Assembly (NCBI GenBank): GCA_018820925.1
Contig: JAHJNJ010000009.1
Coordinates: forward strand, 1-64,000
DNA: 64,000 nucleotides
DNA from: Gammaproteobacteria bacterium
GTDB taxonomy: Bacteria; Pseudomonadota; Gammaproteobacteria; Burkholderiales; Gallionellaceae
Reading direction: 5' to 3'
Both the position numbers and the translations under genes were made by a program. The notes beneath the pieces were generated by a model that was not told the DNA's origin, ran no database searches, and was given only the letters and a program-made list of their open reading frames with translations. Positions 51,567-59,792 of the stretch are shown piece after piece (the stretch's first letter is position 1; the number at the start of each line of letters is the position of its first letter).

Positions 51567-52430
51567 ATCAAGCCCGGACAAAAATTAGAATGCGCATTAT
51601 ATGTAGTCGCCACCCCGATTGGAAATCTAAGTGACATTACCCTGCGCGCGCTGGATGTACTGGGACGCGCCGCTACCGTTGCGGCGGAAGACACGCGCAA
51701 CACGCGCCATTTGCTGCAACATCATGGCATTAGCGATGCCAGGCTGCTGGCGCTGCACCAGCACAACGAGCGCGGCGCCGCAGAAAAGATAATTTCCCTG
51801 CTGCAACAGGGACAAAGCGTGGCGCTGGTGACGGATGCCGGCACCCCGGCGGTGAGCGATCCCGGCGCGATATTGGTGGAAATGGTGCGTGAAGCCGAAT
51901 TCAAGGTTATTCCCATTCCCGGTGCCAGTGCAGCGATCACCGCACTATCCGCCTCGGGCCTGAGCGCGCCGCATTTCCTGTTTTACGGGTTCCTGCCGAA
52001 CAAAACCGCCGCCCGGCGCAGCGTATTGCAAGGGTTGGCCGAACATCCCTATACCCTGGTGTTTTACGAAGCGCCGCACCGCATCCTGGAATGCACCGAA
52101 GATCTGCAGGCCGTTTTTGGCGCCGAGCGCGAGATCGTGTTCGCGCGCGAAATCACCAAACTGTTCGAAAGTATCCACCGCTGCAAACTGGGCATTGCCA
52201 TGGACTGGCTGAACAGCGACCCCAACAACCAGCGCGGCGAATTCGTGCTGCTGGTCTCCGGCGCGCCGCAACGGGCGGAGGGTCTGGATGCTGAATCCGA
52301 ACGCACCCTGGCTGTGCTGCTGCAAGAGTTGCCGCTCAAACAAGCCGTGCAACTCGCGGTGAAAATTACCGGCACCAACAAAAACGAGTTGTACCAGCGC
52401 GCGCTGGCGCTCAAAGAAGAGTCGGAATAA
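51561..52430 (+). CDS. rsmI: 16S rRNA (cytidine(1402)-2'-O)-methyltransferase
   Basis: 2'-O-methylates C1402 in the ribosomal P site. The 289-residue tetrapyrrole-methylase-like protein has LYVVATPIGNLSDITLRAL near residue 13, AAEDTRNTRHLLQHHGI near 41, and VTDAGTPAVSDPGAILV near 91. The only reasonable start is TTG at 51561, with GAGGCGACAG upstream. It overlaps the start of divergent lpoA, so the two ribosome sites lie inside each other's leaders. Confidence 0.95.
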   Translation: MHIKPGQKLECALYVVATPIGNLSDITLRALDVLGRAATVAAEDTRNTRHLLQHHGISDARLLALHQHNERGAAEKIISLLQQGQSVALVTDAGTPAVSDPGAILVEMVREAEFKVIPIPGASAAITALSASGLSAPHFLFYGFLPNKTAARRSVLQGLAEHPYTLVFYEAPHRILECTEDLQAVFGAEREIVFAREITKLFESIHRCKLGIAMDWLNSDPNNQRGEFVLLVSGAPQRAEGLDAESERTLAVLLQELPLKQAVQLAVKITGTNKNELYQRALALKEESE

Positions 52431-52446
52431 CGAATTACATAATGAC

Positions 52447-52547
52447 CGTTCGTGGTGAGCAGGCCGGAGGCCATATCGAACCATCCGGCGCGGAACGCGC
52501 CGGGACTCCCTGGATATGTCGCACAAGCGCGACACGCGAGACGAACG
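52447..52547. repeat. multi-hairpin intergenic element between rsmI and pyrC
   Basis: A 101-base element bounded by CGTTCGT (52447-52453) and its inverse ACGAACG (52541-52547). Inside lie a perfect 8-bp hairpin CCGGCGCG-GAA-CGCGCCGG (52485-52503) and a GTCGC/GCGAC pair near 52519-52534. The outer arm CCGTTCGTGGTGAGC is of a kind common in intergenic repeats of Proteobacteria. It may also act as the rsmI terminator; no T-run follows. Confidence 0.5.
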
Positions 52548-52578
52548 ACCTTCACATTTACTGGGATAAAATGACGCC

Positions 52579-53610
52579 ATGCAAACACTTACCCTGACCC
52601 GCCCCGACGACTGGCACCTGCACCTGCGCGATGATGCCCTCATGCAATCCGTGCTGCCCGACACCGCGCGCCAGTTCGCGCGCGCCATCGTCATGCCCAA
52701 CCTGCGCCCACCGGTGACCAACACCGTGCAGGCACTGCAATACCGGCAGCGCATCGTGGCCGCATTGCCGGCGGGCGCGAAGTTCGAACCGCTGATGACG
52801 CTGTACCTGACCGACAACACCGGTGCGGAAGAAATCCGCAAAGCCAGACAAAGCGGCGTCATCCACGCGGTGAAGCTGTATCCGGCCGGTGCGACCACCA
52901 ACTCCGATGCGGGTGTTACCGACCTGCGCAAGACCTACGCCGCGCTGGAAGAAATGCAGCGCTGCGGCATGCCGCTGCTGGTGCACGGCGAGGCGACCGA
53001 CCCGGACATCGACATTTTCGACCGCGAAGCCGTATTCATCGAACGCGTGATGCAACCGCTGCTGAAAGACCTGCCCGACCTGCGCGTGGTGTTCGAACAC
53101 ATCACCACCAAAGATGCCGCGCAATTCGTGACGAGCGCCCCGGACACCATCGCCGCCACCCTCACCCCGCAACACCTGCTCTACAACCGCAACGCCATGC
53201 TGGTCGGCGGCATCCGCCCGCACTTCTATTGCCTGCCCATCCTCAAGCGTGAGACCCACCGCGAAGCGCTGGTCAAGGCCGCCACCAGCGGCAGCAAGAA
53301 ATTCTTCCTCGGCACCGACAGCGCCCCGCACGCGCAACACACCAAAGAGAACGCCTGCGGCTGCGCCGGTTGCTACACCGCGCACAGCGCCATCGAACTG
53401 TATGCAGAAGCATTCGAGGCGGCAGGTGCGCTGGACAAGCTGGAAGGCTTCGCCAGTTTTTACGGCGCGGACTACTATGGACTGTCGCGCAATACCGAGA
53501 CCATCACGTTGCGCCAGGAAGAGTGGCAAGTGCCGGCATCGGTGGGGTTTGGAGAGCATCGGCTGGTGCCGCTCAGGGCGGGGGAGAAGATGATGTGGAA
53601 GCTGGTATAG
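52579..53610 (+). CDS. pyrC: dihydroorotase
   Basis: Zinc enzyme of pyrimidine synthesis that cyclises carbamoyl aspartate. The 343-residue protein (E. coli PyrC type, class II) begins with the metal motif DDWHLHLRD near residue 10. It has [17 protein letters not shown] near 96 (the carboxylated Lys), VHGEATD near 135, EHITTKDA near 172 and the Asp motif [15 protein letters not shown] near 240. The length is normal. It is a single gene followed by palindromic repeats. Confidence 0.97.
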   Translation: MQTLTLTRPDDWHLHLRDDALMQSVLPDTARQFARAIVMPNLRPPVTNTVQALQYRQRIVAALPAGAKFEPLMTLYLTDNTGAEEIRKARQSGVIHAVKLYPAGATTNSDAGVTDLRKTYAALEEMQRCGMPLLVHGEATDPDIDIFDREAVFIERVMQPLLKDLPDLRVVFEHITTKDAAQFVTSAPDTIAATLTPQHLLYNRNAMLVGGIRPHFYCLPILKRETHREALVKAATSGSKKFFLGTDSAPHAQHTKENACGCAGCYTAHSAIELYAEAFEAAGALDKLEGFASFYGADYYGLSRNTETITLRQEEWQVPASVGFGEHRLVPLRAGEKMMWKLV

Positions 53611-53616
53611 AAGAGG

Positions 53617-53690
53617 TAGGGTGCAATAAGCGAAGCGCATTGCACCATAAAAATTTACAACCGGCACAATGCGCTACGCATATTGAACCA
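53617..53690. repeat. REP-like palindromic element after pyrC
   Basis: GGTGCAAT (53620-53627) and ATTGCACC (53639-53646) form a hairpin over AAGCGAAGCGC. A second, degraded inverted copy of the unit follows at about 53663-53690 (CACAATGCGCTACGCATATTG). Paired palindromes of this GGTGCAATAAGCG type recur between genes in many Proteobacteria. Confidence 0.6.
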
Positions 53691-53742
53691 CCGTGCTGAA
53701 ACTTATGTTGCGTACTTCAATCATTCAAATGAGAGTGAATAT

Positions 53743-53946
53743 ATGCATTCGCCGGTTGTAATAGCTACCTATGCATTTCCACATGAGGCACATATGGCAC
53801 GCTCGTGTTTGGAAAGCTCAGCCCGCGTAGGATGGGTTGAGCGTAGCGATACCCATTGTTCATCATCGCTTGAATTGTTGGGTATCGCTACGCTCAACCC
53901 AACCTACCGACTACATGCAAATCAGCGTTGGCAACCTGAACGGTGA
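53743..53946 (+). pseudogene. DUF2007-like gene broken by a palindromic repeat
   Basis: The first 27 residues (MHSPVVIATYAFPHEAHMARSC then LESS) look like the start of a DUF2007 signal-transducing-type protein, with GAGAGTGAATAT as ribosome site. The reading frame then runs straight into the palindromic element at 53827-53907, which supplies the nonsense tail RVGWVERSDTHC and onward. After the element another frame reads DYMQISVGNLNGEF and stops, perhaps a scrap of the original. The normal family length is about 80-100 residues, so the 3' half is lost or unrecognisable. Confidence 0.5.
53827..53907. repeat. 81-bp palindromic element with 29-base arms
   Basis: The left arm 53827-53855 (GTAGGATGGGTTGAGCG...) and right arm 53879-53907 are inverse copies at 28 of 29 positions around a 23-base loop. 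The arms carry GTAGGxTGGG at the outer ends. It has the shape of a REP/BIME-type unit mobilised by a RAYT transposase elsewhere; no transposase is in the window. It is inserted into the DUF2007-like gene. A relative lies at 63266-63343. Confidence 0.85.
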
Positions 53947-53955
53947 GTTTTAACC

Positions 53956-54312
53956 ATGCCCAGCAATGAATTCCTGCTAAAAGACGCCCAGGGACTGGAA
54001 CTGGAAATCGAGCGCCATTGCGCCGGTCTGGGGCTGGATTGCAAAAACGAGTCTCAAGTCCGCCAGTTTGTGCACGATATGTTGCAAAATATGACGCAAC
54101 TCAAGGACGCTGCCAATCACAGTGACCGGACTGCGCGGGCCAAGGTGGAGTTATATGGAATGGTGCTGATGTTGCATGATGCGAACAGCAAGGCTTTCGG
54201 CCCGGACTACGTGGCGAACATGGACGCGCTGGCGGAGCAGGAACCATGCTGGCTGGTTATCGCCAGGGCGATGTGGAACGAACTGAAAATCCGCAACCCG
54301 GATATTGCATAA
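53956..54312 (+). CDS. hypothetical protein
   Basis: A 118-residue, helix-rich cytoplasmic protein opening MPSNEFLLKDAQGLELEIER, with one or two Cys near residues 22-29 and a Met-rich middle (YGMVLMLHDAN). I do not recognise the family. The ATG at 53956 has only a weak ribosome site (TGAGTTTTAACC). It lies between the DUF2007 relic and the carbonic anhydrase gene on the same strand. Confidence 0.65.
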   Translation: MPSNEFLLKDAQGLELEIERHCAGLGLDCKNESQVRQFVHDMLQNMTQLKDAANHSDRTARAKVELYGMVLMLHDANSKAFGPDYVANMDALAEQEPCWLVIARAMWNELKIRNPDIA

Positions 54313-54345
54313 TGCGCATCAAAATTTCATTCACCTGAGAAAAGC

Positions 54346-54885
54346 ATGCCGACAGAGTCCTATCTCAATACCTCCCCAGTTATTGGCGACCGCGTTTATC
54401 TTCATGCGTCCAGCCAAGTCATCGGCGATGTAACCGTCGGCGACGATAGCTCCGTCTGGTGCAATACGGTGCTGCGCGGCGACGTGAACCGCATTGCGAT
54501 CGGGCGCGGCACGAACATCCAGGATCTGACCATGGGCCATGTGTCGCACAAGACGGCGGAGAAGCCGGACGGTTCGCCGCTGATTATCGGCGACTATGTG
54601 ACGGTGGGGCATTCGGTCGTGCTGCACGGTTGCAGCATCGGTAACGAATGCCTGATCGGCATCGGTTCCATTATCCTGGACGATGTAGTGGTGCCGGACC
54701 GGGTGATGATAGGCGCGGGCAGCCTGGTGGCACCGGGCAAGCTGCTGGAAAGCGGCATGCTCTATATCGGTCGCCCCGCCAAGGCCGTGCGCGCACTGAC
54801 GGAGGCGGAACTAACGCATCTGCGCTATTCGGCCGAACACTACATGCGTCTGAAGGACAATTATTTGAACAACTCGAATTCGTAA
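54346..54885 (+). CDS. gamma carbonic anhydrase family protein (YrdA-like)
   Basis: A 179-residue left-handed beta-helix protein. The hexapeptide core (SVWCNTVLRGDVNRIAIGRGTNIQD, split across turns) carries the metal-site His residues in MGHVSHKT near residue 64 and VTVGHSVVLHGC near 87. The family includes Cam-type carbonic anhydrases and YrdA/CaiE proteins whose activity is often undetected. Purely from sequence, CO2 hydration is possible. It precedes the DUF2288 gene by 18 bases. Confidence 0.9.
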   Translation: MPTESYLNTSPVIGDRVYLHASSQVIGDVTVGDDSSVWCNTVLRGDVNRIAIGRGTNIQDLTMGHVSHKTAEKPDGSPLIIGDYVTVGHSVVLHGCSIGNECLIGIGSIILDDVVVPDRVMIGAGSLVAPGKLLESGMLYIGRPAKAVRALTEAELTHLRYSAEHYMRLKDNYLNNSNS

Positions 54886-54903
54886 CCAGAAAGCTTGTTG
54901 ATT

Positions 54904-55209
54904 ATGACAACACTAAGCCAGCAGGAAATCGACCGCATCAACCTGAACCTTGAAACCTCGAAAATCGCCTGGGAAGAATTGCAACGCTTCTTCGCCAGTG
55001 GCAAAGCGATCTTTGTGAGCGATACGCTCGACCTGATCGACGTTGCCATTCAGATATCCAGGGACAATAAGGATCAAACCGTGAAGTGGATGGAAGCGGG
55101 ACTGGTGACGCCTGTTACTGATGCACAGGCCTTGGCATGGCACGAGGCCGATGCCCAGGTGTGGGCGGTGGTGGTCAGGCCGTATGTGCTGGTGCAGTCG
55201 GTGAAGTAA
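54904..55209 (+). CDS. DUF2288 family protein
   Basis: A 101-residue protein beginning MTTLSQQEIDRINLNLETSKI, then WEELQRFFASGKAIFVS near residue 25 and VKWMEAGLVTPVTDAQALAW near 60, matching DUF2288. No catalytic motif is apparent and the function is unknown. The ATG at 54904 is preferred to TTG codons 6-9 bases upstream. It probably forms a unit with the carbonic-anhydrase-like gene. Confidence 0.85.
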   Translation: MTTLSQQEIDRINLNLETSKIAWEELQRFFASGKAIFVSDTLDLIDVAIQISRDNKDQTVKWMEAGLVTPVTDAQALAWHEADAQVWAVVVRPYVLVQSVK

Positions 55210-55229
55210 ATAGTCTATGGGTATTTCTG

Positions 55230-55257
55230 CGTCATACCGGCGCAGGCCGGTATGACG
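55230..55257. repeat. perfect 12-bp palindromic hairpin between convergent genes
   Basis: CGTCATACCGGC (55230-55241) pairs completely with GCCGGTATGACG (55246-55257) over GCAG. This CGTCATxCCxGCGCAGG form is a well-known dispersed intergenic repeat. It lies between the DUF2288 gene and the polyphosphate:AMP phosphotransferase and could terminate both. Confidence 0.75.
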
Positions 55258-55276
55258 GCATATTGAACCAACCGGA

Positions 55277-56770
55277 TTATTCGAGCTTTTTCATCGCGGC
55301 TTCGATGCGCTGGCACAGGGTTTTCAGGATCTTGATGCGCGCAAAATTCTTGTCGTTGGCTTCCACCAGTGTCCACGGTGCTGCCTTAGTGCTGGTGCGA
55401 TCCACCATGTCGCCGATGGCCTGTTCGTAGGCGTCCCATTTGTCGCGGTTGCGCCAGTCTTCGTCGGTGATCTTGAAGCGCTTGAAACCGATCTTTTCGC
55501 GCGCCTTGAAGCGGCGCAGCTGTTCCTCTTTGCTGATTGCCAGCCAGAATTTGACGATGACAGTCTGGTTGCGATCAAGTTGTGCTTCAAAATCGTTGAT
55601 CTCGGGATAGGCGCGCATCCAGTCGAACTCGGAGCAGAATTTTTCCACGCGTTCGACCAGCACCCGTCCGTACCAGGATCGGTCAAAAATGGTGATGCGG
55701 CCGCGGCGCGGAACATGCCGCCAGAAACGCCATAGATAGGGTTGCGCGCGTTCTTCCTCAGTGGGCGCCGCAATGGGCACGACTTGGTATTGGCGGGCAT
55801 CGACGGCGCTGGTGATACGGCGGATGCTGCCGCCCTTGCCGGCTGCGTCGTTGCCTTCAAACACCGCGAGTACGGTGATTTTCCTGAAGCGCGGATCGCG
55901 CGTCAGCATGGCCAGCTTGCCCTGGTATTTCGCCAGTTCCGTATCGAATTTCTTCTTGTCCAGCTTCTGCGTCAGGTCGAGCACTTCCAGTACGTTCAGC
56001 TTGTCGATGGACGGCAGCAAAGGGGCAGTCCGGGCAACCGCTTCTTTCTTTTTGCCGGCTTCCGTCAGGCGTTTGCGAATGGCTTCATGAATTACTTTGC
56101 CAATGGTCAGGCTGCGATAGCGCGGATCGGCACCTTCGATGATGATCCACGGCGCTTCTGCGGTGCTGGTATGGCGAATCACACTTTCGTTGACGGCCAT
56201 GAACTTGTCGTAGCGTTTGTAATGGTCCCAGTCGCGCTTGGTGACGCGCCAGCGCGTTTTGGGGTCGCTTTCCAGAACCTTGAGGCGTTTCTGCTGCATG
56301 TCCTTGGAAAGGTGCAGCCAGAACTTGATGATGAGCGCACCCTCGTCTGTCAGCATCTTTTCCAGCGCATTGGCGCGCTCCAGGCTTTGATCGAGGTCGG
56401 CGAGTTTGGTCAAACCCATTACGCGGTTCAGGATCGGCCAAGTGTACCAGGACCCGAGAAACACGCCGATCTTGCCTTTGGGGGGCAGCGCACGCCAGAA
56501 GCGCCACATCATGGGGCGCTCCATTTCTTCGTCCGACGGTTCGCCCATGCCGTGCGTCTGGATAAAACGGGCGTCCATCCATTCGTTGAGCAGATTCACG
56601 GTCTCGCCGCGGCCCGCCCCGTCCACCCCGCCGACCAGGATGATGACCGGGAATTTCGCGTTTTCCGCCAGATCGAATTGCGCATCCAGCAGCGCTTCGC
56701 GCAATTTGGGAACTTCTTCGTCGTAGGTGGCTTTGTCTATCTTGTGTCCGAGCTCGGCCGATTCAAACAT
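55277..56770 (-). CDS. pap: polyphosphate:AMP phosphotransferase (two-domain PPK2)
   Basis: Uses polyphosphate to turn AMP into ADP. The 497-residue protein is a tandem of two PPK2 domains. The first has the Walker-like VIILVGGVDGAGRGETVNLL near residue 42 and RFWRALPPKGKIGVFLGSWY near 100. The second has TVLAVFEGNDAAGKGGSIRR near 300, RFWRHVPRRGRITIFDRSWYGR near 350, and a lid. In two-domain enzymes of this class the C-terminal domain (EGNDAAGKG) is usually the active one. GAAAGGATATGTC precedes the ATG at 56770; the frame is open far upstream through sixA antiframe, which is not used. It belongs to the polyphosphate group with sixA and ppk1. Confidence 0.93.
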   Translation of the reverse strand: MFESAELGHKIDKATYDEEVPKLREALLDAQFDLAENAKFPVIILVGGVDGAGRGETVNLLNEWMDARFIQTHGMGEPSDEEMERPMMWRFWRALPPKGKIGVFLGSWYTWPILNRVMGLTKLADLDQSLERANALEKMLTDEGALIIKFWLHLSKDMQQKRLKVLESDPKTRWRVTKRDWDHYKRYDKFMAVNESVIRHTSTAEAPWIIIEGADPRYRSLTIGKVIHEAIRKRLTEAGKKKEAVARTAPLLPSIDKLNVLEVLDLTQKLDKKKFDTELAKYQGKLAMLTRDPRFRKITVLAVFEGNDAAGKGGSIRRITSAVDARQYQVVPIAAPTEEERAQPYLWRFWRHVPRRGRITIFDRSWYGRVLVERVEKFCSEFDWMRAYPEINDFEAQLDRNQTVIVKFWLAISKEEQLRRFKAREKIGFKRFKITDEDWRNRDKWDAYEQAIGDMVDRTSTKAAPWTLVEANDKNFARIKILKTLCQRIEAAMKKLE

Positions 56771-56787
56771 GACATATCCTTTCAGTA

Positions 56788-57240
56788 TTACAGTTGATCC
56801 GGTGCAATGACGAGGCGCAATACGGTCTGGTAATCGCCTTCGCGTTCGCGCCGGCTGAACCACCAGATGGCACCTTTCTTGATGCTCCAATAATCTGCAT
56901 GCCCGGTCATGAGAAACGCGGCAAGTTCGCCCATCCAGGGCTGATGACCGACCAGCAGCACTGCACCACCCGCCAGCGGCCAGCCAGCGGTGGCAATGGC
57001 GGTTTGCGGTGTGGCCCGGGTGCCGATATTGGGTGCGGTGATGAATTTTTTGGTCAACGCGGTGGCGGTCTGTTGCGCGCGCAGTGCGGGGCTGACAAGA
57101 ACACGGGTATTTTGCGGCAGGTGACCGGATAGAAAATGCGCCATGCGTTCGGCCTGGCGCTGCCCCTTGCCGGTAAGCGGACGTGCCTCGTCCGGGGTGC
57201 CTTCCGCAGCTTCGGCATGCCGCCAAAGAATCAACTCCAT
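56788..57240 (-). CDS. sixA: phosphohistidine phosphatase SixA
   Basis: Histidine-phosphatase (RHG superfamily) enzyme that removes phosphate from phosphohistidine, known from the ArcB and PTS phosphorelays. The 150-residue protein has the catalytic LILWRHAEAAEG near residue 3, SPALRAQQTA near 50, and the second His in LLVGHQPWMGELA near 96. It lies 17 bases before the AMP phosphotransferase gene and belongs to the same strand unit. A role linked to polyphosphate in this context is inference. Confidence 0.92.
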   Translation of the reverse strand: MELILWRHAEAAEGTPDEARPLTGKGQRQAERMAHFLSGHLPQNTRVLVSPALRAQQTATALTKKFITAPNIGTRATPQTAIATAGWPLAGGAVLLVGHQPWMGELAAFLMTGHADYWSIKKGAIWWFSRREREGDYQTVLRLVIAPDQL

Positions 57241-57321
57241 CTTCCCCCCGTTTATTACACTATCAGTTGCCAGAATATACCGTATATACTGATTGCGCTA
57301 CATTCATCCCTGGAGACCGAC

Positions 57322-57663
57322 ATGACCAAGAGTGCACCGCGCAAACCCGTTGCAAGGAAAGCAGCTCCCGCACGTAAAACTGCTCCGGCAAAAGCTGTTG
57401 CCAAGCCGGAAAAGAAGCACAAGAAGGAAAAGAAATCCGAGAGCAAAGTGAAAGTCGTGCGCGACAGCTTCACCATGCCGCAGGCAGATTACGATTTGAT
57501 TGCAGCGCTCAAGCTGAAAGCATTGCAGTCCGGGCTGCATGTGAAGAAGAGCGAATTGCTGCGCGCCAGTTTGCAGGCTTTGTCCAAATTGACCGTTGCG
57601 CAACTGAAACGCGCGCTGTCGGGCCTGGAAAAAATCAAAACCGGACGACCGAAAAAAGTTTAG
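57322..57663 (+). CDS. lysine-rich ribbon-helix-helix-like protein in the polyphosphate locus
   Basis: A 113-residue, very basic protein. The first 45 residues are a Lys/Ala/Pro tail (ARKAAPARKTAPAKAVAKPEK) like histone H1 or the C terminus of TopA. The rest reads as beta strand RDSFTMP, helix QADYDLIAALKLKALQSG, turn, helix VKKSELLRASLQALSK, the pattern of a ribbon-helix-helix DNA-binding fold, ending TGRPKKV. TGGAGACCGAC precedes the ATG at 57322; upstream in-frame codons are sixA antiframe. It is the only plus-strand gene between sixA and ppk1 and overlaps the ppk1 stop by 4 bases. A nucleoid-associated or polyphosphate-responsive regulator is a reasonable guess. Confidence 0.75.
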   Translation: MTKSAPRKPVARKAAPARKTAPAKAVAKPEKKHKKEKKSESKVKVVRDSFTMPQADYDLIAALKLKALQSGLHVKKSELLRASLQALSKLTVAQLKRALSGLEKIKTGRPKKV

Positions 57664-59753
57664 GAAGCCGCTTCGGCCGGGGCAATCTGTTGCCCCAGTT
57701 CCTGCAGTAGCGCGGTCTGCGCGCATGTTGCAGTCCCGCGCCCCGGGGCCTTGCGATGATAGAAGCCGTTGCAGTCCATCTCCCACGCCTGCGTATTGTC
57801 TTTCAGGTAGCTCTTCAGACCCTCGTCCAGCACGCGCTTCTTGAGTTTTTCGTCCAGCACGGGGAAACACACCTCAATGCGCCGGAAGAAATTGCGATCC
57901 ATCCAGTCCGCGCTGGCCAGATAGACGTTGTGCGCCAGATCGTTGCGGAAGTAGAAGATGCGCGTGTGTTCGAGAAAACGTCCGATGATCGAAATGACCG
58001 TGATGTTCTCGGACAGTCCGGCGACGCCGGGGCGCAGGCCGCAGACGCCGCGCACGATCAGGTCGACTTTCACGCCGGCCTGCGATGCTTCGTAAAGTGC
58101 CGTGATGATTTCCGGTTCCAGCAGCGAATTCATTTTGGCGATGATGTGCGCGCGCTTGCCATCCTTGGCGAGTTTGGTCTCGTTGTGGATCGCGGTCAGC
58201 ATGTTGGGGTGCAAGGTAAACGGCGATTGCCACAGGTGTAGCAACTTGCTCGCCTTGCCCAGGCCGGTCAGTTGCATGAACACGCCGTTCACGTCGGTGC
58301 AGACTTCCTCGTTGCTGGTGAACAGGCCGAAATCGGTATACAGCCTGGCGGTGCGCGGATGATAGTTGCCGGTGCCCAGATGCACGTAACGGCGCAATTT
58401 GCCGTCCTCGCGCCGCACCACCATCAGCATCTTGGCATGGGTCTTGTGTCCCACCACACCGTACACCACATGTGCGCCGACTTCTTCCAGACGGCTGGCC
58501 CAATTGATGTTGGCTTCTTCGTCAAAACGTGCCAGCAGTTCCACGACCACGGTGACTTCCTTGCCGCGCTGGGCTGCGGCGATGAGCGCTTCCATCAGTT
58601 CCGAATCTGCGCCGGTACGGTAAACCGTCTGCTTGATCGCGACCACGTTGGGGTCGGCAGCGGCCTGCTGGATGAAATCGATGACCGGCTTGAACGACTG
58701 ATAGGGGTGGTGCAGCAACACTTCGTTTTTGCGCAGCACCTTGAACATGTCCGCGCCTTTTTTCTGCAACAGGGCGGGCATGCCGGGTATGAACTGCGGG
58801 AATTTGAGGTCGTCACGCTCGACCTGGTCGGGAATGCGCATCAGGCGTACCAGGTTCACCGGGCCATGCACGCGGAACAAGTCTTCGGCGCCGAGCTCGA
58901 ACTGTTGCAGCAGAAACTCCGCCAGTTCCGCCGTACAGTTGTCGGCGACCTCCAGCCGCACCGCATCGCCGAAGTGGCGTTGCGGCAATTCGCCCTGCAG
59001 GCTGATGCGCAGGTTTTTCATTTCTTCCTCGTCCACAAACAGGTCGCTGTTGCGCGTGACGCGGAACTGGTAGCAGCCCAGCACTTCCATGCCCGCAAAC
59101 AATTCGCCCACATGCGCATGCAGGATGGAAGAAAGGAAAACAAAACCGTAGGGACAGCCCGATACTTCCGGGGGTAGCAGGATGGCGCGCGGCAAGACGC
59201 GCGGCGCCTGCACGATGGCTTTGGCCGAATTGCGCCCGAAAGCATCCTTGCCCTGCAGTTCGACGGCGAAATTCAGGCTTTTGTTGAGCACGCGCGGGAA
59301 AGGATGCGCGGGATCGAGCCCGATGGGGGTCAACACCGGCATGACCTCGCGCATGAAAAAATCCTTGATCCAGGCTTTTTGCGCGTCATTCCACTTGGTG
59401 CGGCGCAGGAATTTGATGCCTTGCTCGGCAAGCGCAGGCGTGAGCTCTTCGTTGAAGAGCTGGTATTGCCGCGCGATGATCTGGTGCGCAGGCTCATATA
59501 GCCGCTTGAGGATTTGCGTGGCTTCCAGGCCATCCGCTCCGGAAGCCAGGCCGCCCAGTTTGGCCTGTTCCTTCAGGCCGGCTACACGGATCTCGAAGAA
59601 CTCATCGAGGTTGCTGCTGACGATACACAGATACCTCAGCCGCTCCAGCAAAGGAACTGTCGCGTCTTCGGCCTGCGCCAGCACGCGGCGGTTGAATTCC
59701 AGCAAGCCAAGCTCGCGATTGAGGAAATTCTGTGCCGGAAATTTTTTTGCCAT
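57660..59753 (-). CDS. ppk1: polyphosphate kinase 1
   Basis: Reversibly polymerises the gamma phosphate of ATP into polyphosphate, on the membrane. The 697-residue protein has the N domain FLNRELGLLEFNRRVL near residue 10 and SSNLDEFFEIRVAGLKEQ near 48. HHPYQSFKPVIDFIQQAA lies near 350. The autophosphorylated His is in VGHKTHAKMLMVVRR near 440, with HLGTGNYHPRTARLYTDFGL after it and the second catalytic His in FLEHTRIFYF near 595. The length is standard. It is convergent with the lysine-rich protein gene and on the same strand as pap and sixA. Confidence 0.97.
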   Translation of the reverse strand: MAKKFPAQNFLNRELGLLEFNRRVLAQAEDATVPLLERLRYLCIVSSNLDEFFEIRVAGLKEQAKLGGLASGADGLEATQILKRLYEPAHQIIARQYQLFNEELTPALAEQGIKFLRRTKWNDAQKAWIKDFFMREVMPVLTPIGLDPAHPFPRVLNKSLNFAVELQGKDAFGRNSAKAIVQAPRVLPRAILLPPEVSGCPYGFVFLSSILHAHVGELFAGMEVLGCYQFRVTRNSDLFVDEEEMKNLRISLQGELPQRHFGDAVRLEVADNCTAELAEFLLQQFELGAEDLFRVHGPVNLVRLMRIPDQVERDDLKFPQFIPGMPALLQKKGADMFKVLRKNEVLLHHPYQSFKPVIDFIQQAAADPNVVAIKQTVYRTGADSELMEALIAAAQRGKEVTVVVELLARFDEEANINWASRLEEVGAHVVYGVVGHKTHAKMLMVVRREDGKLRRYVHLGTGNYHPRTARLYTDFGLFTSNEEVCTDVNGVFMQLTGLGKASKLLHLWQSPFTLHPNMLTAIHNETKLAKDGKRAHIIAKMNSLLEPEIITALYEASQAGVKVDLIVRGVCGLRPGVAGLSENITVISIIGRFLEHTRIFYFRNDLAHNVYLASADWMDRNFFRRIEVCFPVLDEKLKKRVLDEGLKSYLKDNTQAWEMDCNGFYHRKAPGRGTATCAQTALLQELGQQIAPAEAAS

Positions 59754-59792
59754 AAGCGGGTATTGTCAATGCCCTGAGGGGCTGGCGGCTTT

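Noticed and set aside
52558-53667. Minus-strand frame of 369 codons opposite pyrC
   Set aside because: Antisense to a complete dihydroorotase gene.
55277-57226. AMP phosphotransferase read as a 649-residue protein
   Set aside because: The N-terminal 150 residues are the antiframe of sixA; the ATG at 56770 with a good ribosome site gives the standard two-domain PPK2 length.
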